DNA of 64,000 nucleotides from Celeribacter ethanolicus (GCF_001550095.1 NZ_LRUC01000006.1:124001-188000); one strand, 5' to 3'. Numbered from the stretch's first letter, positions 54,052 to 63,094 are shown. A program made the numbers and translations. Notes: generated by a model not told the origin, from the sequence alone.

Positions 54052-54426
54052 TCACTCGGGGTACTGCACCTTGCAGGCCTCGACCGCTGCATTCGCCTCG
54101 ATCTGAAGCTGGGCCTCTTTCTTCTTGAGAGCGGCGAGCTTCGCGGCTTCGGCATCCAGGTCGATGGATTTCGGCACCATGCGGGTGTGGACATCCGGCA
54201 CACGACAGAAGATCGGCTTGCCTTCGTCATTGGTGCCGCAGCGCTCGATGTCGTAGTCGATATATTCTTTCTCGACGAGCGCGTAACCGCGGCCGAGATT
54301 GCCTTCGGCCTCTTTGATAAAGCTCTGAACCTGACGCAAATCCTTGGTCGCACGGGAAATGCACATCTGTTGTTCGGAACAGGCGACGAGCAGCGGCAGC
54401 ACCGCCAGTGGAATGAGCCAACGCAT
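54052..54426 (-). CDS. Small lipoprotein, unknown function
   Basis: 124 aa. The N-terminus MRWLIPLAVLPLLVACSEQQ has a lipobox LVAC with Cys16, so it should be lipidated and placed in the outer or inner membrane. The mature part has paired Cys (MCISRATKD, ERCGTNDEGKPIFC, VEACKVQ) and a helical centre. It is convergent with the SDR gene, with only 3 bp between the two stop codons. No family recognised. Confidence 0.7.
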   Translation of the reverse strand: MRWLIPLAVLPLLVACSEQQMCISRATKDLRQVQSFIKEAEGNLGRGYALVEKEYIDYDIERCGTNDEGKPIFCRVPDVHTRMVPKSIDLDAEAAKLAALKKKEAQLQIEANAAVEACKVQYPE

Positions 54427-54544
54427 CGGAAATCTCCTTTCCTCATATACACGCGATCATAGCGCGTTTCCGTCGCAGGGGAAGGGTGCTTGCCCCCGAT
54501 GCCATCTTGTTGTTACCTCTCGCGGACGGCAAAGAGGAGGCCCC

Positions 54545-55438
54545 ATGACGCATGAGATGACCCATGAGAAGGCGCGCGCAAGTGCATGGTTCCGCCAGTT
54601 GCGCGATCAGATCGTGTCGGCTTTCGAAGCCTTGGAGGACACCCAGCTCAGCGGTCCCTTAGCGGGGCATTCGGCCGGACGTTTCGAAGTGAAGGAAACC
54701 ACGCGCGACGCCGAGGACGGATCGGACGCGGGCGGTGGTCTCATGTCGGTGATGCGCGGCGGGCGGGTGTTCGAGAAGGTCGGGGTCAATGTCTCCACCG
54801 TTTACGGCACGTTGGGCGAGCGGGCCCAGATGGCCATGGCGGCACGCAAGGGTCTTCCGGGGATGAAGGACGATCCGCGTTTCTGGGCGGCGGGAATCTC
54901 CCTTGTCGCGCATATGCAGAACCCCCATACGCCTGCGGTCCACATGAACACCCGGATGTTCTGGACCCCGCATGGCTGGTGGTTCGGGGGCGGCTCGGAT
55001 CTCAATCCCTGCATCGAATATGCCGAAGACACGGCGGCGTTCCACGCGATTCAGAAAGAGCACTGCGATCGCCACGATCCCGAGTATTACCCACGCTTTA
55101 AAGCCTGGGCGGACGAGTATTTCTATATCCCGCACCGGGGGCGGGCGCGTGGCGTGGGCGGCATTTTCTATGACGATCTCAACACCGGCGACTGGGAAAA
55201 GGACTTTGCCTTCACTCAGGACGTGGGCCGCGCCTTCCTTCCGGCTTTCCTCGGCGTGACGGAAAAACGCCGTGATACGCCGTGGAACGAGGCCGACAAG
55301 GATCGCCAACTCGTCCATCGCGGGCTCTATGCCGAATACAACCTCGTCTATGACCGGGGCACGAAATTCGGGTTGGAGACGGGGCACAACCCTGACGCCG
55401 TACTGATGTCCCTGCCGCCGATGGCGAAATGGGTATGA
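54545..55438 (+). CDS. hemF: Oxygen-dependent coproporphyrinogen III oxidase
   Basis: 297 aa. Characteristic sequences are GGGLMSVMRGGRVFEKVGVN, PRFWAAGISLVAHMQNP, HMNTRMFW, GGGSDLNPCI, and RGVGGIFYDDLNTGDWE. Converts coproporphyrinogen III to protoporphyrinogen IX with O2. Start at 54545 follows AAAGAGGAGG; codons upstream to 54344 overlap the opposing lipoprotein gene. Its anaerobic counterpart hemN is 4.5 kb away. Confidence 0.96.
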   Translation: MTHEMTHEKARASAWFRQLRDQIVSAFEALEDTQLSGPLAGHSAGRFEVKETTRDAEDGSDAGGGLMSVMRGGRVFEKVGVNVSTVYGTLGERAQMAMAARKGLPGMKDDPRFWAAGISLVAHMQNPHTPAVHMNTRMFWTPHGWWFGGGSDLNPCIEYAEDTAAFHAIQKEHCDRHDPEYYPRFKAWADEYFYIPHRGRARGVGGIFYDDLNTGDWEKDFAFTQDVGRAFLPAFLGVTEKRRDTPWNEADKDRQLVHRGLYAEYNLVYDRGTKFGLETGHNPDAVLMSLPPMAKWV

Positions 55439-55473
55439 GGAATTTTTAAATTATTTAAGGACTTAAATTGTTT

Positions 55474-56265
55474 ATGAAAAAATATAGGTTTGCGTTTCTG
55501 GTATTGGCGTTTGTCGTCATCTTGTTTGTCATCAATGTCTGGAGCGTTCTGTCTTTGGAACGTCCGACAAATCTGGCTTGGAACGAGCTTGGCGATTCCA
55601 TGGGGGTGCTGAACGCGCTGTTCAGCGGGTTGGCCTTTGCGGGATTTCTCGTTTCATTGACCTGGCAGCGTCAGGAATTGTCCCTGACGCGGCAAAGTGT
55701 TGAGGAACAGACACGGGAATTGTCCCGCGCGGCGGATGCGCATAATCAGCAGGTGGCTCAGTTTCAGGCTCAGCAATCCTTGCAAATGCAAAGTCAATTC
55801 CATGCGCAATTCATGTTTTGGCATGATCTTTGGCTGCACGAGCATAACGGAGTGAATGCCGATGAAAGTGCGCGGGACCAATGCGTGACCTTGTGTGGGG
55901 AGGTGCACGAAAGAGACGGCCAGAGCCTTGGCAAGGACGCACGCGATGTTTTCCCGGGCGGGTACTACAATTTCCTTAGGTATTGCCTCGAAGAGCTTGA
56001 GGCCCTGCCTGTTGCGGATGCAAAGCGGGCCGCTGAGCTTCGACAAAGATATGCGCGCATCTTGCGGGCGGGATTGTCGGATATGGAAAAGAAAATCCTC
56101 TTGCTGGGGCAGTTCCAATGGGCGCCGACCGAAGGATCTTTGGCGTATCTTATTGGGAAATACGAAATCCTGCATGGGTGCGGTGATTGGGCGCGCGATC
56201 ATTGCAAAAAGATTTGGCTGAATTATCGTGGCGTGTTCAACGGCGCTTCACATGAGGATGAGTAA
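55474..56265 (+). CDS. AbiC-like putative phage abortive infection protein (putAbiC)
   Basis: About 263 aa. Two N-terminal helices (FAFLVLAFVVILFVINVWSV and MGVLNALFSGLAFAGFLVSL), then QRQELSLTRQSVEEQTREL with coiled-coil, and FHAQFMFWHDLW. The later part has YYNFLRYCLEELEAL and YARILRAGLSDMEKKILLLG, matching the putAbiC pattern of an RxxLS helix. It is AT-richer at its 5' end than the flanking hem genes. The ATG at 55474 follows TAAGGA; TTG 6 nt earlier is a minor alternative. Placement between hemF and hemE suggests an acquired gene. No immunity partner or other defence gene is adjacent. Confidence 0.65.
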   Translation: MKKYRFAFLVLAFVVILFVINVWSVLSLERPTNLAWNELGDSMGVLNALFSGLAFAGFLVSLTWQRQELSLTRQSVEEQTRELSRAADAHNQQVAQFQAQQSLQMQSQFHAQFMFWHDLWLHEHNGVNADESARDQCVTLCGEVHERDGQSLGKDARDVFPGGYYNFLRYCLEELEALPVADAKRAAELRQRYARILRAGLSDMEKKILLLGQFQWAPTEGSLAYLIGKYEILHGCGDWARDHCKKIWLNYRGVFNGASHEDE

Positions 56266-56297
56266 GGAAAAGCCCCGCTTTGGCGGGGCTTTTCCTT
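56264..56297. terminator. Bidirectional terminator embedding two stop codons
   Basis: 15-bp perfect stem AAGGAAAAGCCCCGC / GCGGGGCTTTTCCTT with a TTTG loop. The TAA of the AbiC-like gene (56263-56265) overlaps the left arm, and the TAA of hemE (56296-56298, minus strand) overlaps the right arm. Confidence 0.93.
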
Positions 56298-57330
56298 AGG
56301 CGTTTTCGCGCAGCGTCTCGATCATCAGGCTGACATTGTCCGGGTCCGCGTCCGGCGTGATGCCGTGGCCGAGGTTGAAAATATGCGGGCCGTGCGAGAA
56401 GGCCTCGCGCACATGGCGGACCTCGTCGATCAGCGCCTGACCGCCCGTGACCATATGCGAGGACGCCAGATTACCCTGCACACAGCCGTCTTTCTGGACA
56501 TTGGCCGCGCCCCATTCCGGGGTGACGGAATTGTCGAGCGCGACGCAATCGACGCCGGTCTTGGCGTGAAAGCCGATATAACCCTCGCCCGCCTCGCGGG
56601 GGAAGCCGATCACCGGGATGCCGGGGTGGCGGGCTTTCAGTTCCGCCGTGATCTTGCGGGTCGGTTCGACAGCGTATTTTTCGAAGGCTTCGCCCTTGAG
56701 GCTTCCGGCCCAGCTATCGAAGATCTTCACCACTTCGGCGCCGGCCTGAATTTGCATGTCGAGATATTCGATGGTGCCTTCTGTGAGAAGGTCGATGACC
56801 TTTTCGAACAGCTCCGTGTTGCCTTCGCGCAGCGCATGCGCGGGCCCCTGATCGGGGGTGCCGCGCCCGGCGATCATATAGGTTGCCACTGTCCACGGAG
56901 CCCCGGCGAAACCGATCAGCGTCGTTTCCTTCGGCAATTCGCGGGACAGAATGCGGACGGTCTCATAGACCGGGGCAAGCGTGTCGTGAATGTCGTCCTT
57001 GCCCTTGAGAGCCGAGAAATCGGCATCCGACTGAATGGTCGACAGCCGCGGGCCTTCGCCGGTGACGAACCAGAGATCGGCCCCAAGCGCCTGCGGCAAC
57101 AACAGAATGTCGGCGAACAGGATCGCCGCATCGAATCCATAACGCCGGATCGGTTGCAGCGTCACCTCGGCGGCCAGATCCGAGTTGTAGCACAGCGACA
57201 GGAAATCCCCGGCTTCGGCGCGCGTTGCGCGATATTCCGGCAGGTAGCGCCCGGCTTGCCGCATCATCCAGATCGGCGGCACCTTTTGTACCTCGCCTTT
57301 GAGCGCTTTCAGGATCGTCTTGTCGGTCAT
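56296..57330 (-). CDS. hemE: Uroporphyrinogen decarboxylase
   Basis: 344 aa. Landmarks are [18 protein letters not shown], the tetrapyrrole-binding [25 protein letters not shown], and FDSWAGSL. Decarboxylates uroporphyrinogen III to coproporphyrinogen III in haem synthesis. The start ATG at 57330 has GAAATGACC-type context and lies divergent from hemC, sharing a short promoter region. Confidence 0.97.
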   Translation of the reverse strand: MTDKTILKALKGEVQKVPPIWMMRQAGRYLPEYRATRAEAGDFLSLCYNSDLAAEVTLQPIRRYGFDAAILFADILLLPQALGADLWFVTGEGPRLSTIQSDADFSALKGKDDIHDTLAPVYETVRILSRELPKETTLIGFAGAPWTVATYMIAGRGTPDQGPAHALREGNTELFEKVIDLLTEGTIEYLDMQIQAGAEVVKIFDSWAGSLKGEAFEKYAVEPTRKITAELKARHPGIPVIGFPREAGEGYIGFHAKTGVDCVALDNSVTPEWGAANVQKDGCVQGNLASSHMVTGGQALIDEVRHVREAFSHGPHIFNLGHGITPDADPDNVSLMIETLRENA

Positions 57331-57443
57331 TTCGGGCCTCCCGTCATCATCCCCGCACTGGTCCCCGGCTTGCGCGCTTTTGTCAAGCGCAGAGGGCGCT
57401 TTCCCTGCTTGTCAGGCCGATCCGCCGCAGGTAAGCCTTGGCC

Positions 57444-58388
57444 ATGACAGTGACACTTCCCACCCCCGCCGCCCCCCTGAAAATCGGCACCCGTGGCTCG
57501 CCGCTCGCTCTGGCGCAGGCCTATGAGACGCGGTCGCGCCTGATGGAGGCGTTCGGCCTGCCGGAGGACGCCTTCGAGATCGTGACGATTTCCACGCGCG
57601 GCGACCGGGTTCAGGACCGCTCCTTGCGCGAGCTGGGCGGCAAGGGATTGTTCTCCAAGGAGATCGAGGAATTTCTTCTGACCGGCGAAATCGACATTGC
57701 GGTGCATTCCACCAAAGACATGTCGGTGATGCAGCCGGAGGGGTTGATCCTCGACACCTATCTGCCGCGCGAGAACCCGTTTGACGCCTTCATCACACTC
57801 GATGGCAAGGCGCTGGCCGATCTGCCGCTGGGCGCGGTGGTCGGGTCCTCCTCGCTCCGTCGCAAGGCGCAGTTGTTGAACAAGCGCCCGGACCTTGAGG
57901 TCGTGGAATTCCGCGGTTCGGTGCAGACCCGGTTGCAAAAGCTCGAAGAGGGCGTGGCGGAGGCAACCTTTCTTGCCATGGCCGGGCTGAACCGGCTGGG
58001 CTATGATCATGTGCCGCGCCGTGCTGTGACGGCTGAGGAAATGCTGCCTGCCGTGGCGCAGGGGGCGATTTCCATCGAGCGGCGCGAAGGTGACGCGACG
58101 GTCGCGAAGATGCTTTCCGCACTGCATGACGTCAAGACCGGGCAGGCGATGGCCTGTGAACGGGCGTTTTTGGCCAAGCTTGATGGCTCCTGTCAGACCC
58201 CGATTGCCGGGCTGGCCGAGGTCGAGGGTGGGACCATTCGTCTGCGCGGAGAGATTCTGCGCACGGACGGGTCGGAAAGCCTCACCGACGATATGTCCGG
58301 CGCGGTCGAAGATGCCGCCGCGATGGGCGTCGAGATGGCAACGAAACTTCTGGAACGCGCGGGCACCGGGTTCTTCGACTGGAAATAA
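57444..58388 (+). CDS. hemC: Hydroxymethylbilane synthase (porphobilinogen deaminase)
   Basis: 314 aa. Landmarks: IGTRGSPLALAQAYETRSRL, STRGDRVQDRSL, STKDMSVMQP, SSLRRKAQLLN, and the dipyrromethane-cofactor Cys in LDGSCQTPIAG. Polymerises porphobilinogen. Start ATG at 57444 (MTVTLPTP) preferred over a TTG 6 nt earlier. Divergent from hemE. Confidence 0.97.
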   Translation: MTVTLPTPAAPLKIGTRGSPLALAQAYETRSRLMEAFGLPEDAFEIVTISTRGDRVQDRSLRELGGKGLFSKEIEEFLLTGEIDIAVHSTKDMSVMQPEGLILDTYLPRENPFDAFITLDGKALADLPLGAVVGSSSLRRKAQLLNKRPDLEVVEFRGSVQTRLQKLEEGVAEATFLAMAGLNRLGYDHVPRRAVTAEEMLPAVAQGAISIERREGDATVAKMLSALHDVKTGQAMACERAFLAKLDGSCQTPIAGLAEVEGGTIRLRGEILRTDGSESLTDDMSGAVEDAAAMGVEMATKLLERAGTGFFDWK

Positions 58389-58391
58389 CGC

Positions 58392-59786
58392 TTAAGGCAG
58401 CGTTTTTCCGGGGTTGAGAATGCCTTTCGGGTCGAAGGCCGCTTTTACCGCACGCATCATCTCCAGAGCGACCGGGTTCTTGCGGCGTTCCATCGAGGGC
58501 AGTTTCGACAGGCCGATGCCGTGTTCAGCGGAGAAACTGCCGCCCATTTCGCGCACGATTTCCTCGACCTTTTCCATCAGCGGATCAACCAGTTCGGGCG
58601 TGCTCGGGTAAACGGTATAGTGAATATTGCCGTCGCCCAGATGCGCGACGGGGCAGGTTTTGAACCCCGGATCGAGCGCACGCAGACGTATTTCCGCCTG
58701 ATCCATGAAAGCCTCAAGCCGGTCGAGCGGGAGGCAGAGATCGTTGATCACCACGGGCTTCTCGGCGGTGGAAATCTCCGCCGCCGCCTCGCGGATTTCC
58801 CACATCAGACTGCGCTGTGCCTCCGATTGCGCGAGCGCTGCGTCGAGCACCAGACCCTCTTCGAACAACACGCCCAGCGTCTCTTCGAGATGGGTGACGA
58901 GCGGGATCTGCCCGGTCTCGTCGGGGGTGCAATCGCGCAGCATGGTGGAGCCGATCTCTAGGAAAATCGTGTGATCCTGATCGTGGCCCAGAGGCGGGGT
59001 CAGATCGGCGCGGAAGCGGGCGAGGTTGTCCATATAGCCGCGCGGCATGTACTCGAAGGCCTCGACCATGCCGCCGGTGCGGGTCTGGAGCGCGTTCAAC
59101 AGGTTGAGCGCAGCGGACAGCCCGGTGGTGGTGACCATGGCCGTGGCATGGGCTTTGGGCGCCGGGTAGAGTTTCAACACGGCGGCGGTGATGACGCCCA
59201 GCGTGCCCTCCGAGCCGATCATCAGATCGCGCAAGTCGTAGCCCGAATTGTCCTTGTGCAGCTCGCTCATCAGATCGAGCACCCGCCCGTCGGCCAGAAC
59301 CACTTCGACGCCGAGACACAGATCGCGGGTGTTGCCATAGCGCAGCACGTTCGAACCGCCGGCGTTGGTCGCAAGCGTGCCGCCGATCCGGGCGGAGCCG
59401 CGCGCGCCGAAGGTCATCGGATAGGTCAGGCCATGAGCCTCGGCGGCGTCGTGCAGGTCCTGTAGGATCACGCCGGCCTCGACCACGGCGATGCGGGCCT
59501 CGGGGCGAATCTCGCGGATTGTCTGCATCCGGTCGAGCGAGAGGATCAGCGCGCCGTCGGCGGCGGTGGCGCCGGTCAGGCCTGTGTTGCCGCCCATCGG
59601 CACCACGGGGGTTTCGGTCTCATGGCAGAGCGCAAGAATGGCGGAGACTTCAGCGGTTGTGCCGGGGCGCACCACGGCCAAGGGAGAGGTTTCATATTTC
59701 CCGACCCAGTCGCGGCCATAGGGCAGGGCGTCGTCACCCGTGAGCACATGGGGCGTGATGGCTTTGAGGCGGGAAAGAATGTCCAT
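58392..59786 (-). CDS. FAD-binding D-2-hydroxyacid dehydrogenase (GlcD/D2HGDH-like)
   Basis: 464 aa. The FAD-binding PCMH domain has VVPMGGNTGLTGATA and RIGGTLATNAGGSNVLRYGN; the C-terminal domain ends SAEHGIGLSKLPSMERRKNP. It is similar to glycolate/D-lactate oxidases and D-2-hydroxyglutarate dehydrogenases, so it most likely oxidises a D-2-hydroxyacid to the 2-oxoacid; the acceptor and exact substrate are open. Start at 59786 (MDILSRLKAI) preferred to a 12-codon extension. Convergent with hemC, 3 bp between stop codons. Confidence 0.85.
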   Translation of the reverse strand: MDILSRLKAITPHVLTGDDALPYGRDWVGKYETSPLAVVRPGTTAEVSAILALCHETETPVVPMGGNTGLTGATAADGALILSLDRMQTIREIRPEARIAVVEAGVILQDLHDAAEAHGLTYPMTFGARGSARIGGTLATNAGGSNVLRYGNTRDLCLGVEVVLADGRVLDLMSELHKDNSGYDLRDLMIGSEGTLGVITAAVLKLYPAPKAHATAMVTTTGLSAALNLLNALQTRTGGMVEAFEYMPRGYMDNLARFRADLTPPLGHDQDHTIFLEIGSTMLRDCTPDETGQIPLVTHLEETLGVLFEEGLVLDAALAQSEAQRSLMWEIREAAAEISTAEKPVVINDLCLPLDRLEAFMDQAEIRLRALDPGFKTCPVAHLGDGNIHYTVYPSTPELVDPLMEKVEEIVREMGGSFSAEHGIGLSKLPSMERRKNPVALEMMRAVKAAFDPKGILNPGKTLP

Positions 59787-59852
59787 GATCGGTCTCCGGT
59801 TTGTCCGCCGGGTGTCCTGCAAATCCCCGGCAATGGCAAGTGCCAGACAGCG

Positions 59853-59879
59853 AAAGACCCGCGCAATCGGCGGGTCTTT
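59853..59879 (-). terminator. Terminator after hemN
   Basis: 10-bp stem AAAGACCCGC / GCGGGTCTTT with a 7-nt loop. On the minus strand the sequence after the stem is T/C-rich. It is 25 bp past the hemN stop (59904) and just upstream of the dehydrogenase gene. Confidence 0.8.
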
Positions 59880-59903
59880 TTCGGCGTTTGGGAGGTGATG
59901 CGC

Positions 59904-61259
59904 TCAGACGGCGGAGGAGTGTTGCGCCTGTGTCATGTCATAGGCATCGAAGTGGCGCGCGATCATGCGGGTGAGCGGGCGGGCCTCTTCACGGATCACG
60001 ATGCGTTCGGACGAGATGTCGAGCATCTCGGGGAAGGCTTCGGCGGCGCTGGTCGCGAAGTCGTTGAATTCCGCCTGTGTGAGACCGTAGACCTCAGACA
60101 GTTCCGCCGCCTCGACGCGGAAATCGCACATCAGCGCTTCGATGATCCGACCGCGCAGGTGGTCCTCTTCGGTGAAGCGGTGGCCCTTGGCGATGGGCAG
60201 GAGACCCGCGCGCACATCGGCCTGATATTTCGAGGTCGAGGGCTGGTTCTGGGCATAACCGCCCGGATATTTCGCAATCGAAGAGGCACCGATGCCGACC
60301 ATGGTCGGGCATTTGTCATCGGTGTAGCCTTGGAAATTGCGGCGCAGCTTGCCGGTGCGCAGGGCGACTTCGAGCCCGTCGCCCTTTTTCGCAAAATGGT
60401 CGATGCCGATCTCGGCGTAATTGTCCCAGACGAAAAGGTCGCGGGCGGTGTTGAACAGGTCGAGCCGCTCTTCGGGCGTCGGAAGTTCGTCGGTGGGGAT
60501 CATGTTCTGCCGCCGGGCCATCCAGGGCACATGAGCATAGCCGAACAACGCCACCCGGTCGGGCGAGAGCGACAGGAGTTTCTGTACGCTCTCGGAGATT
60601 TTCTCCCGGGTCTGGCCCGGAAGCCCATAGAGAATGTCGGCATTCAGAGAGCGAATGCCACGGGCGCGGAGGCCCTCGACGGCGGCTTTCGTGGTCTCAT
60701 AGGACTGGATGCGGCCGATGGTTTCCTGAATCTGCGGATCGAAATCCTGCACCCCGATGGAGGCGCGGTTCATCCCGGCAGCCGCCAGCGCATCGAGACG
60801 CGCATCGTCGATCTCGTTGGGGTCGACCTCGACGGAGAACTCGTAGTCCTGTACAAAAGGCGCGAGGTCATGGATCGCGCCCGAGAGATCGGCGATCATC
60901 CGGGCTTCCAGAAGCGTCGGCGTGCCGCCGCCCCAGTGCAGATGGCCGATCTCGATGCCCGCAGGCAGATGCGCCTTCACGAGGGCAAGCTCCGCTTTCA
61001 GCGTTTCGACATAGGCCGCGACCGGTCCGGCTGTCGTAGTGCCCTGTGTCCGGCAGGCGCAGAACCAGCAGAGACGGCGGCAAAACGGAACATGGACATA
61101 GAGCGAGATCGGCTCGGCCGGGTTGAGCGCCGACAGCCAATCGGTCACGTCATCGCCGCCGACCGTGTCGGAGAAATGCGGTGCCGTCGGGTAACTCGTG
61201 TACCGGGGGACACGAGCATCAAAAAGGCCAAGCTTGCGGAGTTGCGTGTGTTTGTTCAT
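59904..61259 (-). CDS. hemN: Oxygen-independent coproporphyrinogen III oxidase
   Basis: 451 aa radical-SAM enzyme. The [4Fe-4S] motif is FCRRLCWFCAC (CxxxCxxC) at ~58-66, with RYTSYPTAPHF before and GGGTPTLL and VEVDPNEID after. It does the HemF reaction without oxygen. The ATG at 61259 gives the usual N-terminus (MNKHTQLRKLGLFDARVPRYTSYP), but no Shine-Dalgarno sequence lies before it (AGCGTATCTCT). The FNR box is centred 42 nt upstream, so the transcript may start at or next to the ATG. It is divergent from fnrL. Confidence 0.96.
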   Translation of the reverse strand: MNKHTQLRKLGLFDARVPRYTSYPTAPHFSDTVGGDDVTDWLSALNPAEPISLYVHVPFCRRLCWFCACRTQGTTTAGPVAAYVETLKAELALVKAHLPAGIEIGHLHWGGGTPTLLEARMIADLSGAIHDLAPFVQDYEFSVEVDPNEIDDARLDALAAAGMNRASIGVQDFDPQIQETIGRIQSYETTKAAVEGLRARGIRSLNADILYGLPGQTREKISESVQKLLSLSPDRVALFGYAHVPWMARRQNMIPTDELPTPEERLDLFNTARDLFVWDNYAEIGIDHFAKKGDGLEVALRTGKLRRNFQGYTDDKCPTMVGIGASSIAKYPGGYAQNQPSTSKYQADVRAGLLPIAKGHRFTEEDHLRGRIIEALMCDFRVEAAELSEVYGLTQAEFNDFATSAAEAFPEMLDISSERIVIREEARPLTRMIARHFDAYDMTQAQHSSAV

Positions 61260-61294
61260 AGAGATACGCTGTAGCCCATCAAAGATCGGGTGCC

Positions 61295-61308
61295 TTGACC
61301 CAGATCAA
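61295..61308. promoter_or_regulatory. FNR box between hemN and fnrL
   Basis: TTGAC-CCAG-ATCAA, a 4-of-5 and 5-of-5 match to TTGAT-N4-ATCAA. Centre is 42.5 nt from the hemN ATG (class II distance if the message starts at the ATG) and 24 nt from the fnrL ATG (a repressing position for fnrL). Confidence 0.85.
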
Positions 61309-61325
61309 GAATTGCGAGCGCACGA

Positions 61326-62066
61326 ATGAACGAAATTGTGTTTGACCATAAAGAGTGCGGGTCCTGCCCGATCCGGCATCGCTCCGTCTGTGCGCGCTGC
61401 GAGGCGGATGAGCTCGAAGAACTGGATGCGATCAAATACTATCGTTCCTACGAAGCCGGTCAGCCGATTGTCTGGTCCGGCGACCGGATGGATTTCGTGG
61501 CCTCGGTGGTGACCGGCGTTGCGTCCCTGAGCCAGGCGATGGAGGACGGGCGGACCCAGATGGTCGGGCTGTTGCTGCCGTCGGATTTTCTCGGTCGTCC
61601 CGGGCGCGATGCGGCGCCTTACGATGTGGTGGCGGTGTCGAACCTGACGCTGTGCTGTTTCCGTCGCAAGCCGTTCGAGCAGATGATGATCCGCACGCCG
61701 CATGTGGCGCAGCGCCTGCTTGAAATGACGCTCGACGAATTGGATGCGGCGCGGGAATGGATGTTGATTCTCGGGCGTAAGACCGCGCGGGAAAAGATCG
61801 CCTCGCTTCTGGCCATCATCGCCCGGCGCGAGGCGTCGCTGGCGCTGACAACGGCGGGCGATGGGATGGATTTCGAACTGCCGCTGACGCGCGAGGCGAT
61901 GGCCGATTACCTCGGACTGACGCTTGAGACCGTATCGCGGCAAATCTCTGCGCTCAAACGCGACGGGGTGATCACGCTCGAAGGCAAGCGCAAGGTGATC
62001 ATTCCCGATTTCGACCGGTTGCAGATCGAGACTGGCGATGACAATGACGGTGGGCTGATGGTCTGA
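61326..62066 (+). CDS. fnrL: FnrL, oxygen-sensing Crp/Fnr regulator
   Basis: 246 aa. The N-terminal Cys cluster HKECGSCPIRHRSVCARCEADEL (Cys 11, 14, 22, 25) plus Cys in LTLCCFRRK supplies the [4Fe-4S] ligands. Sensor beta-roll ~30-150, then HTH with MADYLGLTLETVSRQISALK. It activates the anaerobic/microaerobic regulon. Start is near GAGCGCACGA, a weak site. Three FNR boxes within 2 kb, including one in its own upstream region, indicate autoregulation and control of hemN, usp and ccoN. Confidence 0.95.
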   Translation: MNEIVFDHKECGSCPIRHRSVCARCEADELEELDAIKYYRSYEAGQPIVWSGDRMDFVASVVTGVASLSQAMEDGRTQMVGLLLPSDFLGRPGRDAAPYDVVAVSNLTLCCFRRKPFEQMMIRTPHVAQRLLEMTLDELDAAREWMLILGRKTAREKIASLLAIIARREASLALTTAGDGMDFELPLTREAMADYLGLTLETVSRQISALKRDGVITLEGKRKVIIPDFDRLQIETGDDNDGGLMV

Positions 62067-62083
62067 TCCATCGCTTTGATTAT

Positions 62084-62123
62084 AAAAAGAAACCCCGCAG
62101 AGCGATCCGCGGGGTTTCTTTTT
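62084..62123. terminator. Bidirectional terminator, fnrL/usp
   Basis: 15-bp perfect stem AAAAAGAAACCCCGC / GCGGGGTTTCTTTTT with a 10-nt loop and T runs at both ends, between fnrL and the convergent usp gene. Confidence 0.95.
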
Positions 62124-62190
62124 GGGCCTGATATTCCCGATCGGCACATGAGGGAGGACTGTGCCGGTCGGAGTTGCGCCCGAAAACGTC

Positions 62191-63030
62191 TTAGTGCGAC
62201 ATCAGAACCGGAATGTCGGCCAGTTCGAGCATGTGGCGCGTTGCGCCGCCGAGGATGGATTCGCGGAAGCGGGAATGGCCATAGGCACCCATCACCAGAA
62301 TGTCGGCATCCTTGTCTTTCAACTGACGCACAAGCACGTCGGAGATGCGCGGCATGGTTTTGGCGAGCACGGAGACCTCGGCGCGCACGCCGTGACGCAC
62401 GAGCATCTGGCAAAGCGAGCCGCCCGGGTCGGAACGGTCGGGGCCGTGTTGCGGCGGGTCGATGATGGTGATGTCCACCAGATCGGCCTTTTGCAGGATC
62501 GGCAGGGCGGCACGCACCGCACCGAGCGCTTCGGCGCTTTCGTTCCAAGCGACGACCACACGGTCGATGTTGTCCGGGACACTGACGCCATCGGGCACGA
62601 CGAGCACCGGAACGTGACCGGAGAACAGCGCGGCTTCGAGGATTTCTTCATGTTCATGACCGCGACCCTGACCGTAGGGACGAGGCAGGACGACGACATC
62701 CGAGAAGCGCAGGAAATGCGCGAGCTGCGGAGTCAGACCGGCCATTTGCGCCGTGACCGGGTTGGTGAACCACGGAATTTCTTCGGCTTTGAGGTAGTCG
62801 TTGACCTCTTCCTCGATTTTCTTGCTGTCGGCCTGTGCCTGTTGCAGGTTGTCCTGAAGCGCCATGGCGTTGGTGCCGGCGTAATAGAAGCCCGGCTGTG
62901 TCCGGTCGAGGCCGAGGCAGATCACATCGAGATGCCCCTCTTCCTTCCGGGCGAGGGCCACCGCCGCATCCAGAGCGTGGCGGTCGGCCTCCATGTTGCA
63001 CATGATGGTTGTAATGGTTTTGAAGGGCAT
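62191..63030 (-). CDS. Universal stress protein (UspA domain, tandem type)
   Basis: 279 aa with two Usp-like halves. The C-terminal half is a full UspA domain ending VMGAYGHSRFRESILGGATRHML (ATP-binding GxxGHxRxxxxxxG-like), the N-terminal half is more diverged (TITTIMCNMEADRHALDAAVAL). It lies between fnrL and ccoN, as in other Rhodobacteraceae. The start at 63030 follows GAAGGAGG. An FNR box is 71 nt upstream, so it should be induced at low oxygen. Confidence 0.9.
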   Translation of the reverse strand: MPFKTITTIMCNMEADRHALDAAVALARKEEGHLDVICLGLDRTQPGFYYAGTNAMALQDNLQQAQADSKKIEEEVNDYLKAEEIPWFTNPVTAQMAGLTPQLAHFLRFSDVVVLPRPYGQGRGHEHEEILEAALFSGHVPVLVVPDGVSVPDNIDRVVVAWNESAEALGAVRAALPILQKADLVDITIIDPPQHGPDRSDPGGSLCQMLVRHGVRAEVSVLAKTMPRISDVLVRQLKDKDADILVMGAYGHSRFRESILGGATRHMLELADIPVLMSH

Positions 63031-63094
63031 GTCCGCCTCCTTCGGGTGGTGTGTCTCATTGCCGAAATCATGATCCCGCAAAGGAAATCTCGCC

